Source of the DNA: Comamonas sp.
GTDB taxonomy: Bacteria > Pseudomonadota > Gammaproteobacteria > Burkholderiales > Burkholderiaceae_C
Reading direction: 5' to 3'
DNA: 5,564 bases
Assembly (NCBI GenBank): GCA_019236485.1
Contig: JAFAIY010000187.1
Location: 1 to 5,564, forward strand
Part shown: piece by piece, positions 1 to 5,564 of the stretch
Layout of the letters: every line of letters begins with the position of its first letter
Numbering within the stretch: position 1 is the first letter of the stretch
Made by a program: the position numbers and the translations under genes
The notes under the pieces: model-generated
Databases searched by the model: none
The model's input: only the letters and a program-made list of their open reading frames with translations
Told to the model about the DNA's origin: nothing

Positions 1-1310
1 GTCTTGCCGCCGCGACGCGCCCCCGTGAAAGCGCCGTCCTCGTAGCCGAAGAGTTCGCTCTCCAGCAGGCTTTCGGACAGGGCCGCGCAGTTCACGGCCA
101 GAAACGGCTGGGCCGCACGGCTGCCCGCACGGTGTATACCCTGGGCCACCAGCTCCTTGCCCGTGCCGCTCTCGCCCAGAATCAGCACCGTGGCCTCGCT
201 GGCTGCAAACTGGCGCGCCAGCTGGCGCACGCGCTGGGCGGCCGGGCTGCTGCCCAGATAGTCATCTATGCGCCAGCGCACGCCGGCGCCGCGCTGGCGC
301 TGGTCGGCACGCAGGCTGCGGTCGGCCCGCTGGATCACGGCCGGATCGCGGCAGACCAGCAGCGCGCCCGTCAGCAGCCCGTTTTCCACAATGGGCGCGC
401 GGCGTACCACCAGGGTGCGCATGGCCAGCTGCACCACCTCCTCGCCGCCCTCCTCGCCGGCCAGCGCCCCGGCCACGCCCAGGGTGGGCGCCACCTCGTC
501 CAGCGGACGGCCGTGCAGCGCCTCCGCGGGAGCTCCCAGCAACGCAGCCATGCGCGGATTGAGTGCGCAGATGCGGCCGCGCTCGTCCACGGCCACCACC
601 CCGTCCTGCAGCTGGTGCAGCACGGTTTCCAGGCGCTGGTGGCGGTCGCGTTCGGCGCGCCGGTGGCGGGCCAGCAGCATGGCGTCGTTGAGCGCCTGGC
701 GCACGGAGATATCGGAGTACAGCAGCACGCTGGACATGCCGGCCTGCTCGGCCAGATCGGCCACCAGGCCCGGCGCCACCACGGCCCCCACGCGCGCGGC
801 TTTGAGCTTTTGCACGCAGGCCGCCGCATCCTGCGGCCCCTGGTAAGCGATCTGCACCAGGCCCAGGCCGAACAGGCTGTCGAACTGGGCCACCACGGCG
901 GACGGCTCCTCGAAAGTGACCAGGCCTACATGGGGCGATCCCTCGCTGGTCTGCAGCTTGGCCTGGCGCAAGGCCTGAAGCAGGTCCAGCCCGCGCACCT
1001 CGACCATGGCCAGCGGGATGTCCACCCGCTCGCGTATCCAGGCGCCGCTGGCTCCCGCGCCCACCAGCGCATCGATGGGCTGTTGGCGGTTGAGCGCGTG
1101 GACCTGGGCCACGGCATCGTCAAAAGACGCGGCGATATGCGAGAAGCGCACCTGTCCCGACCACAGCTGGGCCAGCCGCTGCAGCACGCGCCCTATGCGG
1201 TAGCGCCCCACGGTGACGATATGCGGCAGATGGCCGGCATCCGACAGCGGCCCTGCCTCTGGCGAACTCCTTGCAGCGGGCAAGGCTTGCATTGTCTGTA
1301 ATTCATCCAT
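1..1310 (-). CDS. prpR: PrpR-family sigma-54-dependent transcriptional activator (N-terminal 436 residues, truncated by window edge)
   Basis: This is an enhancer-binding activator of RNA polymerase-sigma-54. Reading down from ATG 1310-1308 ([11 protein letters not shown]...), the frame stays open to position 3 with no stop, so the C-terminal part (rest of AAA+ and the Fis-type HTH) lies outside the window. Residues about 30-210 match the PrpR_N sensor domain of E. coli/Salmonella PrpR; '[14 protein letters not shown]' and '[19 protein letters not shown]' are close to the E. coli protein. Residues about 225-322 form a PAS-like domain ('[19 protein letters not shown]...'), a segment that E. coli PrpR replaces with a short linker. 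Walker A GESGTGKE is at 379-386 and the sigma-54 contact loop GAFTGA at 426-431, both intact. No convincing Shine-Dalgarno precedes the chosen ATG; Met7 (ATG at 1292) is an alternative start. It is divergent from the Bug-lyase unit, which has a sigma-54 promoter, so it is the likely activator of that unit. The exact effector (2-methylcitrate for Salmonella PrpR) is unknown here. Confidence 0.9.
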   Translation of the reverse strand, partial: MDELQTMQALPAARSSPEAGPLSDAGHLPHIVTVGRYRIGRVLQRLAQLWSGQVRFSHIAASFDDAVAQVHALNRQQPIDALVGAGASGAWIRERVDIPLAMVEVRGLDLLQALRQAKLQTSEGSPHVGLVTFEEPSAVVAQFDSLFGLGLVQIAYQGPQDAAACVQKLKAARVGAVVAPGLVADLAEQAGMSSVLLYSDISVRQALNDAMLLARHRRAERDRHQRLETVLHQLQDGVVAVDERGRICALNPRMAALLGAPAEALHGRPLDEVAPTLGVAGALAGEEGGEEVVQLAMRTLVVRRAPIVENGLLTGALLVCRDPAVIQRADRSLRADQRQRGAGVRWRIDDYLGSSPAAQRVRQLARQFAASEATVLILGESGTGKELVAQGIHRAGSRAAQPFLAVNCAALSESLLESELFGYEDGAFTGARRGGK

Positions 1311-1314
1311 GAAT
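1301..1314. promoter_or_regulatory. Operator-like dyad 1 (ATTCA-N4-TGAAT), overlapping the regulator start codon
   Basis: ATTCATCCATGAAT is an inverted repeat with ATTCA/TGAAT arms around a 4-nt centre. It covers the start codon of the divergent regulator (1308-1310). It shares the core TTCA-N4-TGAA with the dyad at 1320-1337, with centres exactly 21 bp apart (two helical turns). I infer it to be an upstream activating site for the PrpR-like protein that could also hinder the regulator's own expression. No binding data are available. Confidence 0.5.
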
Positions 1315-1319
1315 TCAAT

Positions 1320-1337
1320 TATTTCATTATTGAAATA
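1320..1337. promoter_or_regulatory. Operator-like dyad 2 (TATTTCA-N4-TGAAATA), candidate activator site
   Basis: This is a perfect 7-bp-arm inverted repeat, TATTTCA TTAT TGAAATA, in the AT-rich part of the divergent spacer. Its centre lies about 130 bp upstream of the predicted sigma-54 transcription start, a typical distance for an enhancer. It shares TTCA-N4-TGAA with dyad 1. Two further imperfectly aligned dyads overlap it (TTCAAT...ATTGAA at 1314-1334 and ATTGA-N4-TCAAT at 1329-1342), so the precise operator boundary is uncertain. Confidence 0.55.
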
Positions 1338-1407
1338 TCAATAAGACACTACCCCGACCTTCGCCTAGCAAGGAAGAGCGGAAATCCAATGATTTCAGCC
1401 ACTTAGG

Positions 1408-1420
1408 GATCAAAGGGTTT
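1408..1420 (+). promoter_or_regulatory. IHF-like binding site
   Basis: GATCAAAGGGTTT matches the core of the IHF consensus WATCAANNNNTTR at ATCAA and TT, with the first W and the final R mismatched. It sits between the dyads and the -24 element, where IHF usually bends DNA to bring a sigma-54 activator to the polymerase. IHF dependence is established for the Salmonella prpBCDE promoter; here it is inferred from sequence and position only. Confidence 0.4.
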
Positions 1421-1433
1421 TCCCTTGGTCAGG

Positions 1434-1450
1434 TTGGCACAGGGATTGCA
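1434..1450 (+). promoter_or_regulatory. Sigma-54 (-24/-12) promoter for the Bug-lyase unit
   Basis: TTGGCACAGGGATTGCA fits the sigma-54 consensus TGGCAC-N5-TTGCA completely. The invariant GG (1436-1437) and GC (1448-1449) are exactly 12 bp apart. Predicted transcription starts near 1461, giving a leader of about 34 nt before the ATG at 1495. The sigma-54-type activator divergent to it supports the call. Confidence 0.88.
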
Positions 1451-1494
1451 AAACCAGCCCGCACACAAATTGGATATGGATCCAGGAGATATCA

Positions 1495-2481
1495 ATGTTT
1501 TTGAACCGTCGTTCCCTGCTCGCCACCGCCGTCGCCGCTGCCACGCTGGCCCCCATGGTGGGTGCCCAGGCCGCCGACAGCGCCGCCAAATGGCCCGCAC
1601 GCCCCATACGCCTGGTCGTGCCCTTCTCGGCAGGTGGCGCCAATGACCTGATGGCGCGCTCCGCGGCCGAAGGCGCGTCCAAGATCCTCGGCCAGCCCGT
1701 GGTGATAGACAACCGCCCCGGTGCGGGCGGCACCGTGGGTGCCGACATCGTGGCCAAGGCCCAGCCCGATGGCTACACGTTGCTGGTCAGTGCCGCCGGC
1801 GTGATCTCCAACAGCATGATCAAGAAGACCATGCCGTTCAAGGACGATGCGCTGCAGCCGGTGGTGATGATTGGCCTGGCTCCTTCGGTGATCGTGGTGC
1901 CCAAGAACGCCCCGTACAACAATCTGCGCGAGTTTGTCGAGGCCTCCAAGAGGGGCCAGGGTTTCAACTTCGCGACCGCCGGCACGGGCAGCACGCCGCA
2001 TTTTGTGGCCGAGATGCTGAACGTGAAGTACGGTGCCAAGCTGCAGCCCGTGCCCTACAAGAGCGGCTCCGAGAGCACGACGGCCGTGCTGGGCGGCCAG
2101 GTGGAAGGCACTTCCGAAGCCAGCATCATCGCCCTGCCCCACATCATTCACGAAGGCAAGTTCAAGCCTCTGGCCACGACCTGGACGCAGCGCATCTCCG
2201 CCTATCCGCAGCTGTCCACCGCCGTGGAGCAGGGCTTTGCCGATCTGCAGATCGCGCACTGGGCCGGCATCCACGCCCCCAAAGGCACGCCGCCCGCCAT
2301 TCTGGACAAGATCGCCGCGGCCGTGGACAAGGCCATGAAGGAACCCGCCACCGTTGAAAAGCTCAAGGGCCTGGGCATCGAGCCCGTAGGCGGCACGCGC
2401 GCCGAGTTCGTGAAATTCACCGATGCGGAAAGCAAGCGCCTGGGCGAGATCGTCAAGGCCGCGAACATGCAGGAAAAGTAA
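1495..2481 (+). CDS. Bug/TctC-family periplasmic solute-binding protein (tripartite tricarboxylate transporter type)
   Basis: An exported 328-residue protein of the Bug family, which binds carboxylates or similar small polar ligands in the periplasm, often for a TctAB membrane permease. ATG 1495 follows an AGGAG Shine-Dalgarno (1484-1488) by 6 nt. The N-terminus is a Sec-type signal peptide: NRR at 4-6, a hydrophobic core at 8-22, and AQA cleavage near residue 26. There is no lipobox. Family landmarks are 'PIRLVVPFSAGGANDLMAR' (37-55), 'VIDNRPGAGG' (70-79), 'PDGYTLL' (91-97) and the 'GTGSTPHF' loop (163-170), which contribute to the ligand pocket in known Bug structures. Length is normal and the frame intact. 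It is the first gene after the sigma-54 promoter and lies 126 nt before the lyase gene, so its ligand is probably the lyase substrate or a precursor. No TctA/TctB genes lie nearby, so it would need a permease encoded elsewhere or serve as a sensor partner. The ligand cannot be told from sequence. Confidence 0.93.
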   Translation: MFLNRRSLLATAVAAATLAPMVGAQAADSAAKWPARPIRLVVPFSAGGANDLMARSAAEGASKILGQPVVIDNRPGAGGTVGADIVAKAQPDGYTLLVSAAGVISNSMIKKTMPFKDDALQPVVMIGLAPSVIVVPKNAPYNNLREFVEASKRGQGFNFATAGTGSTPHFVAEMLNVKYGAKLQPVPYKSGSESTTAVLGGQVEGTSEASIIALPHIIHEGKFKPLATTWTQRISAYPQLSTAVEQGFADLQIAHWAGIHAPKGTPPAILDKIAAAVDKAMKEPATVEKLKGLGIEPVGGTRAEFVKFTDAESKRLGEIVKAANMQEK

Positions 2482-2505
2482 AACGGCGAGGCCCGGACAA
2501 GCCCC

Positions 2506-2521
2506 GAGCGCCTGCGCGCTC
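2506..2521 (+). repeat. Intergenic inverted repeat (possible mRNA hairpin)
   Basis: GAGCGC CTGC GCGCTC has perfect 6-bp arms 24 nt after the Bug stop codon. Flanking CCCGG (2492-2496) and CCGGG (2525-2529) could add an outer stem. No U-run follows, so it is not a standard terminator. It may stabilise the upstream mRNA end or lower readthrough into the lyase gene. Short GC-rich dyads also arise by chance in such DNA. Confidence 0.3.
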
Positions 2522-2607
2522 CGCCCGGGTCGAGCACGCCCCCATGGTTCCGCCAGCCGTCTACGCCTGAACCACAGGCATATGCGTTGTTTTTTATAGG
2601 AAGCTTT

Positions 2608-3468
2608 ATGAATCCCAAGCAAAAACTCAAAGCCCTGGCCGATGCTCGCCGCGGCGTCCTCGTGCCCGGCGCTTTCAACGCCATGTCGGCCAGGCTGATT
2701 GCCGATCTGGGCTTTGAAGCCATTTATGTGACCGGTGCCGGCGTGACCAATATGTGGTTCGGCATGCCCGACCAGGGCTTTATGGGCCTCAGCGATATCG
2801 CCGACCACACGGCCCGCATCCGCGACGCCGTGGAGCTGCCGCTGCTCGTCGATGCCGACACGGGCTTCGGCAATGCCGTCAACACCTATCACGCCGTGCG
2901 TACGCTGGAGCGCGCCGGCGCCGACTGCATCCAGCTCGAAGACCAGGTGTCGCCCAAGCGCTGCGGCCATTTCAACGGCAAGGAAGTGATAGAGACCAGC
3001 GAGATGCTGGGCAAGATCAAGGCCGCCGTCGATGCGCGCCGCGACAGCGGCACCCTCATCATGGCCCGCACCGATGCGGCCGCCGTCCACGGCTTCGAGG
3101 CTGCCATAGAGCGCGCCCAGGCGTTTCAGGAGGCCGGCGCCGACATTCTGTTCGTCGAGGCCGTGACCCAGGCCGAGGAAGTGCGCGCCCTGCCCCGGCT
3201 GCTCAAGGCCCCCCAGCTCATGAACATGGTCATAGGCGGCAAGACCCCGATCTTCAATGCCGACGAACTCGGCGAGCTGGGCTTCGGCTTTGTGCTCTAT
3301 GCGAATGCGGCCCTGCAGGGCGCGGTGGCCGGCATGCAGAAATGCCTGACCCTGCTGCGCGACGAACACCAGGTCCAGGAAGACCCGGCCATCGTCGCCC
3401 CCTTCCTCGAGCGCCAGCGCCTGGTGAACAAGGACTTCTGGGACGAGCTCGAAAAACGCTACAAATAA
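2608..3468 (+). CDS. Isocitrate lyase/PEP mutase superfamily C-C lyase (methylisocitrate/2,3-dimethylmalate lyase-like)
   Basis: A cytoplasmic 286-residue TIM-barrel enzyme expected to cleave a C-C bond in a 2-hydroxy or methyl-branched dicarboxylate, using Mg2+ and a catalytic cysteine. ATG 2608 is chosen because AGGA (2598-2601) lies 6 nt upstream; an in-frame TTG at 2587 lacks such a site. Visible active-site elements, equated with E. coli PrpB from memory, are Asp55 ('MPD'), Asp82 and Asp84 ('VDADTGFG'), Glu111 ('QLEDQ'), the KRCGH loop at 117-121 with Cys119 as acid/base, Arg154 ('MARTDA') and Glu184 ('FVEA'). KRCGH argues for a lyase rather than PEP mutase or a PA4872-type oxaloacetate decarboxylase. 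Two pocket segments differ: 'NMVIGG' (206-211) where PrpB has NITEFG and dimethylmalate-lyase-like relatives usually NMVEGG, and 'YANAA' (231-235) where PrpB has YPLSA. It is therefore probably not a true methylisocitrate lyase, and its substrate is unknown. It is probably cotranscribed with the Bug gene and ends 24 nt before a strong terminator. Confidence 0.9.
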   Translation: MNPKQKLKALADARRGVLVPGAFNAMSARLIADLGFEAIYVTGAGVTNMWFGMPDQGFMGLSDIADHTARIRDAVELPLLVDADTGFGNAVNTYHAVRTLERAGADCIQLEDQVSPKRCGHFNGKEVIETSEMLGKIKAAVDARRDSGTLIMARTDAAAVHGFEAAIERAQAFQEAGADILFVEAVTQAEEVRALPRLLKAPQLMNMVIGGKTPIFNADELGELGFGFVLYANAALQGAVAGMQKCLTLLRDEHQVQEDPAIVAPFLERQRLVNKDFWDELEKRYK

Positions 3469-3492
3469 GCCGCAAACCCGGCCGGGCCATGA

Positions 3493-3535
3493 AAAAAGCG
3501 TGCAGCGCCGAATCCACGGGCGCTGCACGCTTTTT
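3493..3535. terminator. Bidirectional rho-independent terminator between convergent genes
   Basis: A 12-bp perfect GC-rich stem (GCGTGCAGCGCC at 3498-3509 with its complement at 3519-3530) has a 9-nt loop. It is flanked by an A-run on the left and T5 on the right, extending the pairing to 17 bp. It gives a U-tract on both strands, so it can end the Bug-lyase transcript from the left and the chemoreceptor transcript from the right. It lies 24 nt past the lyase stop and 29 nt past the chemoreceptor stop. Confidence 0.92.
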
Positions 3536-3564
3536 GTCTTTGCGGCGCCCAGGCCGTCAGAGCA

Positions 3565-5295
3565 TCAGAAGCTGGTCCACGCGTCTTCATCCTCGCCCGC
3601 GGCCAGGGCCAGAGGCTCTGGCCGCTTGGCCTGGGTTGCCGCCTTGGGCAGCCGAGCCGGTGCCGCGGGCTGGATCATGGGCTTGGCAGCAGGCCCGGGC
3701 TGCGCGACCGGCGCTTTAGCCGGTGCGCGCACCGCGGCCGCCTGGTCCAGGCGGAACACGCTGACCGCCTGCACCAGCTGCTGGGCCTGAGAGCTGAGGC
3801 TGCCGGCCGAGGCCGCCATCTCCTCGACCAGGGCCGCATTCTGCTGCGTGGCTCTGTCCATCTGCGTCACGGCCTCGCCGACCTGGGCCACGCCGGAACT
3901 CTGCTCGGAACTCGCGGCGCTGATCTCGCCCATGATGTCGGTCACGCGCCGTATGCTTTGAACCACTTCCTCCATGGTCGAGCCGGCCCGGTCGACCAGG
4001 GCCGTGCCCTGCTCGACGCGCTCCACGCTGTCGGTGATCAGGGTCTTGATCTCCTTGGCGGCATCGGCCGAGCGCTGGGCCAGGGCCCGCACCTCGCTGG
4101 CCACCACCGCAAAGCCGCGACCCTGCTCGCCCGCACGCGCGGCCTCCACGGCCGCATTGAGCGCCAGGATATTGGTCTGGAAAGCGATGCCGTCGATGAC
4201 GCTGATGATGTCGGCGATGCGCCTGGAGCTGTCGCTGATGCCGCGCATGGTGTCGACCACCTGGGTCACGACCTGGCCGCCCTGCACCGCAACCATGGAG
4301 GCGCTGCGCGCAAGCTGGTTGGCCTGCTGGGCATTGTCGGCGTTGTGCCTGACCGTGGTGCCCAGCTCCTCCATCGAGGCCGCGGTCTGCTCCAGTGCGC
4401 TGGCCTGTTCCTCGGTACGTGCCGACAGATCCTGGTTGCCCTGGGCAATCTGCTCACTGGCCGCGGCCACGCTTTCGCTGCCGTGGCGCACGCTGCTGAC
4501 CACGGCGGCCAGGCTGTCGCGCATGGCTTGCATATTCGCCAGCAGGCTGCTCTTGTCGCCGCGCTGGACCTGCACCTCCACCGACAGATTGCCGGCCGCG
4601 ATCTCGCGCGCCACGCCCGAGGCGTAAGCGGGTTCGCCGCCAAGCTGGCGCGTGATCGAGCGGCTCAGCGCCCAGGCGATGACGCCGCCCAGCAGCGCGG
4701 CCAGGGCCGCGATGGCGAGCATCAGCAGACTGGTGTTGCCGGCGCCGGCACGCACATCGAGGGCGGCCTTTCTCATCTCGGCCTGCTCGAATTGCGCCAG
4801 CTCTTCCAGCGCCTGGAAGTAAGCGGCCTGCAGCGGCCGGTTCTCACGAATCAGCACATCGCGGGCCTCTTCGCTTTTGTTGGCCAGGCCCAGCTCGATC
4901 GCCTTGTCGGTGGTCTGCAGATAGGGAGCCCGGACCTCCTCGATCTTCTTCAGCATGGCGCGCTCGGTGTCGGTGCTGACGCGGCCGGCCAGCTGCTTGA
5001 GCGCCTCGGTGTTCTGCTTGCGCGCCAGCTCGATGCGCTCACGCTCCGCGCGCATCATCGCCTCGTCCTCGGTCAGAGCGATATTGCGCGCGGCGCGCGC
5101 TATCAGATTGAGATTGTCCTTAGCCTTGCCGATCTGCTCGACGGTCGCCATGCGGACTTCGACCAGCTGGTCGACTTCGCGCGCCACATTAACCAACTGC
5201 AGACGGCCGAACATGGCCACTGCGAAGCCCGCCACGATCACCACGGCAAAGCCCAGGTTCAAACGCGTGCCTACCTTCATGCCTGAAAAATTCAT
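3565..5295 (-). CDS. Methyl-accepting chemotaxis protein with 4-helix-bundle sensor and C-terminal CheR-docking-type pentapeptide
   Basis: A 576-residue inner-membrane chemoreceptor that would signal through CheW/CheA to the flagellar motor. ATG 5295-5293 is preceded by GGTGA (complement of 5302-5306) at 6-nt spacing; Met6 is a less likely start. Order of parts: a positively charged N-terminus; TM1 at about 12-32; a helical periplasmic domain of 4HB_MCP type at about 33-187; TM2 at about 188-210; HAMP at about 211-265 starting '[12 protein letters not shown]'; a long cytoplasmic coiled coil with methylation-type Glu/Gln stretches ('[14 protein letters not shown]', 294-307); and the conserved hairpin tip '[19 protein letters not shown]' at 380-398. 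A Pro/Ala-rich linker (about 520-565) leads to a C-terminal AWTSF, which fits the xWxxF pattern of the NWETF pentapeptide that tethers CheR/CheB in enteric receptors. The frame is intact. The ligand is not predictable from sequence. The gene is convergent to the lyase and has its own upstream region, so a functional link is only possible. Confidence 0.95.
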   Translation of the reverse strand: MNFSGMKVGTRLNLGFAVVIVAGFAVAMFGRLQLVNVAREVDQLVEVRMATVEQIGKAKDNLNLIARAARNIALTEDEAMMRAERERIELARKQNTEALKQLAGRVSTDTERAMLKKIEEVRAPYLQTTDKAIELGLANKSEEARDVLIRENRPLQAAYFQALEELAQFEQAEMRKAALDVRAGAGNTSLLMLAIAALAALLGGVIAWALSRSITRQLGGEPAYASGVAREIAAGNLSVEVQVQRGDKSSLLANMQAMRDSLAAVVSSVRHGSESVAAASEQIAQGNQDLSARTEEQASALEQTAASMEELGTTVRHNADNAQQANQLARSASMVAVQGGQVVTQVVDTMRGISDSSRRIADIISVIDGIAFQTNILALNAAVEAARAGEQGRGFAVVASEVRALAQRSADAAKEIKTLITDSVERVEQGTALVDRAGSTMEEVVQSIRRVTDIMGEISAASSEQSSGVAQVGEAVTQMDRATQQNAALVEEMAASAGSLSSQAQQLVQAVSVFRLDQAAAVRAPAKAPVAQPGPAAKPMIQPAAPARLPKAATQAKRPEPLALAAGEDEDAWTSF

Positions 5296-5489
5296 TGTGA
5301 ATCACCGAAAGAAATGCAGATCCGCCGGAACCAGGCCGGCTCGCCATCCAATGCAGGCAAGGCTCTGCCCTGCTCCGCCTTGGCCGCCGACTCGCTGCTG
5401 CAGACCGGCCCGTGGCGACGATGGGCAGCCACCGCCTGCCACAACGCCGCCGCATCCAGCAATTCAAGCCAGGCGATCTTATTGCATTT
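5296..5489. other. Non-coding chemoreceptor leader region
   Basis: These 194 bases separate the chemoreceptor start from the AT-rich palindrome. I see the Shine-Dalgarno near 5302-5306 but no credible gene, sigma-54 or sigma-28 (flagellar) promoter. Open frames here lack a Shine-Dalgarno and any recognisable protein. If the promoter lies at the palindrome, the chemoreceptor mRNA has a leader of roughly 200 nt. Confidence 0.5.
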
Positions 5490-5507
5490 TGTAACAAACT
5501 TGTTACA
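5490..5507. promoter_or_regulatory. 18-bp palindrome (TGTAACA-N4-TGTTACA), candidate operator
   Basis: Perfect 7-bp arms surround AACT in an AT-rich island (about 5478-5516) upstream of the chemoreceptor. On the minus strand a weak sigma-70-like pair (TTTAGT at 5531-5526, TATGTA at 5509-5504, 16-bp spacer) would place the -10 inside the palindrome, as for a repressor site. The shape also recalls the TyrR/PhhR box TGTAAA-N6-TTTACA with one change per arm. It could equally control an unseen gene to the right of the window. The regulator is unknown. Confidence 0.5.
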
Positions 5508-5564
5508 TATCCTTTAACCGATGTGACTAAAGCGAAATCAGGCACGCGGGCTTGCTGCGCGCTG

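Noticed and set aside
132..1301. 389-residue open frame on the plus strand
   Set aside because: It is antisense to the PrpR-family gene, whose reading frame shows clear PrpR_N, PAS, Walker A and GAFTGA features. The plus-strand product is a low-complexity Ala/Gly/His/Gln-rich shadow of GC-rich coding DNA.
2565..2595. Possible rho-independent terminator (GCCTG-N5-CAGGC then T-run) before the lyase gene
   Set aside because: The stem is only 5 bp and 7 nt separate it from the T-run, so it is too weak to call as a terminator; noted only as part of the structured gap.
2587..2607. Upstream TTG start for the lyase
   Set aside because: It adds seven residues unlike the family N-terminus and has no Shine-Dalgarno, whereas ATG 2608 has AGGA at 6-nt spacing.
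1492..3528. 678-residue open frame on the minus strand spanning both the Bug and lyase genes
   Set aside because: Its length results from GC-rich third positions. It crosses two well-supported genes and the gap between them and overlaps the terminator, and its product resembles no family I know.
3958..5286. 442-residue open frame on the plus strand opposite the chemoreceptor
   Set aside because: Antisense shadow of a textbook chemoreceptor sequence, rich in Gly/His/Leu with no recognisable domain.
5456..5472. Sigma-54-like sequence (CTGGCTTGAATTGCTGG on the minus strand) upstream of the chemoreceptor
   Set aside because: The GG-to-GC distance is 10 bp rather than the required 12.
1..5564. 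CRISPR arrays, insertion sequences, tRNA or rRNA genes
   Set aside because: I saw no spaced direct repeats, transposase fragments, terminal inverted repeats or RNA gene signatures; the window reads as ordinary chromosomal genes.

Overview
The window is GC-rich and looks like a Burkholderiales chromosome, most likely Comamonadaceae. The reasons are the Bug-family solute-binding protein (hugely expanded in Betaproteobacteria), the style of the chemoreceptor (4-helix-bundle sensor, 'QLGGEP' HAMP start, proline/alanine tail) and the codon usage. This is inference from protein style; there is no rRNA or other taxonomic marker here.

Layout. (1) Positions 1-1310, minus strand: the N-terminal 436 residues of a sigma-54-dependent activator of the PrpR family. 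It has a PrpR_N sensor domain, a PAS-like domain and the beginning of the AAA+ domain with Walker A and GAFTGA; it runs off the left edge. (2) Positions 1311-1494: a compact divergent control region. It holds two matching dyads (TTCA-N4-TGAA) exactly 21 bp apart, an IHF-like site and a near-perfect sigma-54 -24/-12 promoter facing right. (3) Positions 1495-2481, plus strand: an exported Bug/TctC-type solute-binding protein. (4) Positions 2608-3468, plus strand: an isocitrate lyase/PEP mutase superfamily C-C lyase that has the catalytic KRCGH motif but changed substrate-pocket residues. (5) Positions 3493-3535: a strong bidirectional terminator. (6) Positions 3565-5295, minus strand: a methyl-accepting chemotaxis protein with a C-terminal CheR-docking-type pentapeptide. 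(7) Positions 5296-5564: a non-coding upstream region with an 18-bp palindrome in an AT-rich island.

Working model. The PrpR-like regulator senses a carboxylic acid or its acyl-CoA/citrate-type derivative and, with RNA polymerase-sigma-54 and IHF, switches on a two-gene unit. The Bug protein captures a carboxylate in the periplasm and the lyase cleaves it, or a metabolite of it, in the cytoplasm. No TctA/TctB membrane genes and no prpC/prpD/acn genes are present in the window, so this is not the standard propionate operon and the substrate is unknown. The chemoreceptor is convergent, separated by the terminator, and need not belong to the same system.
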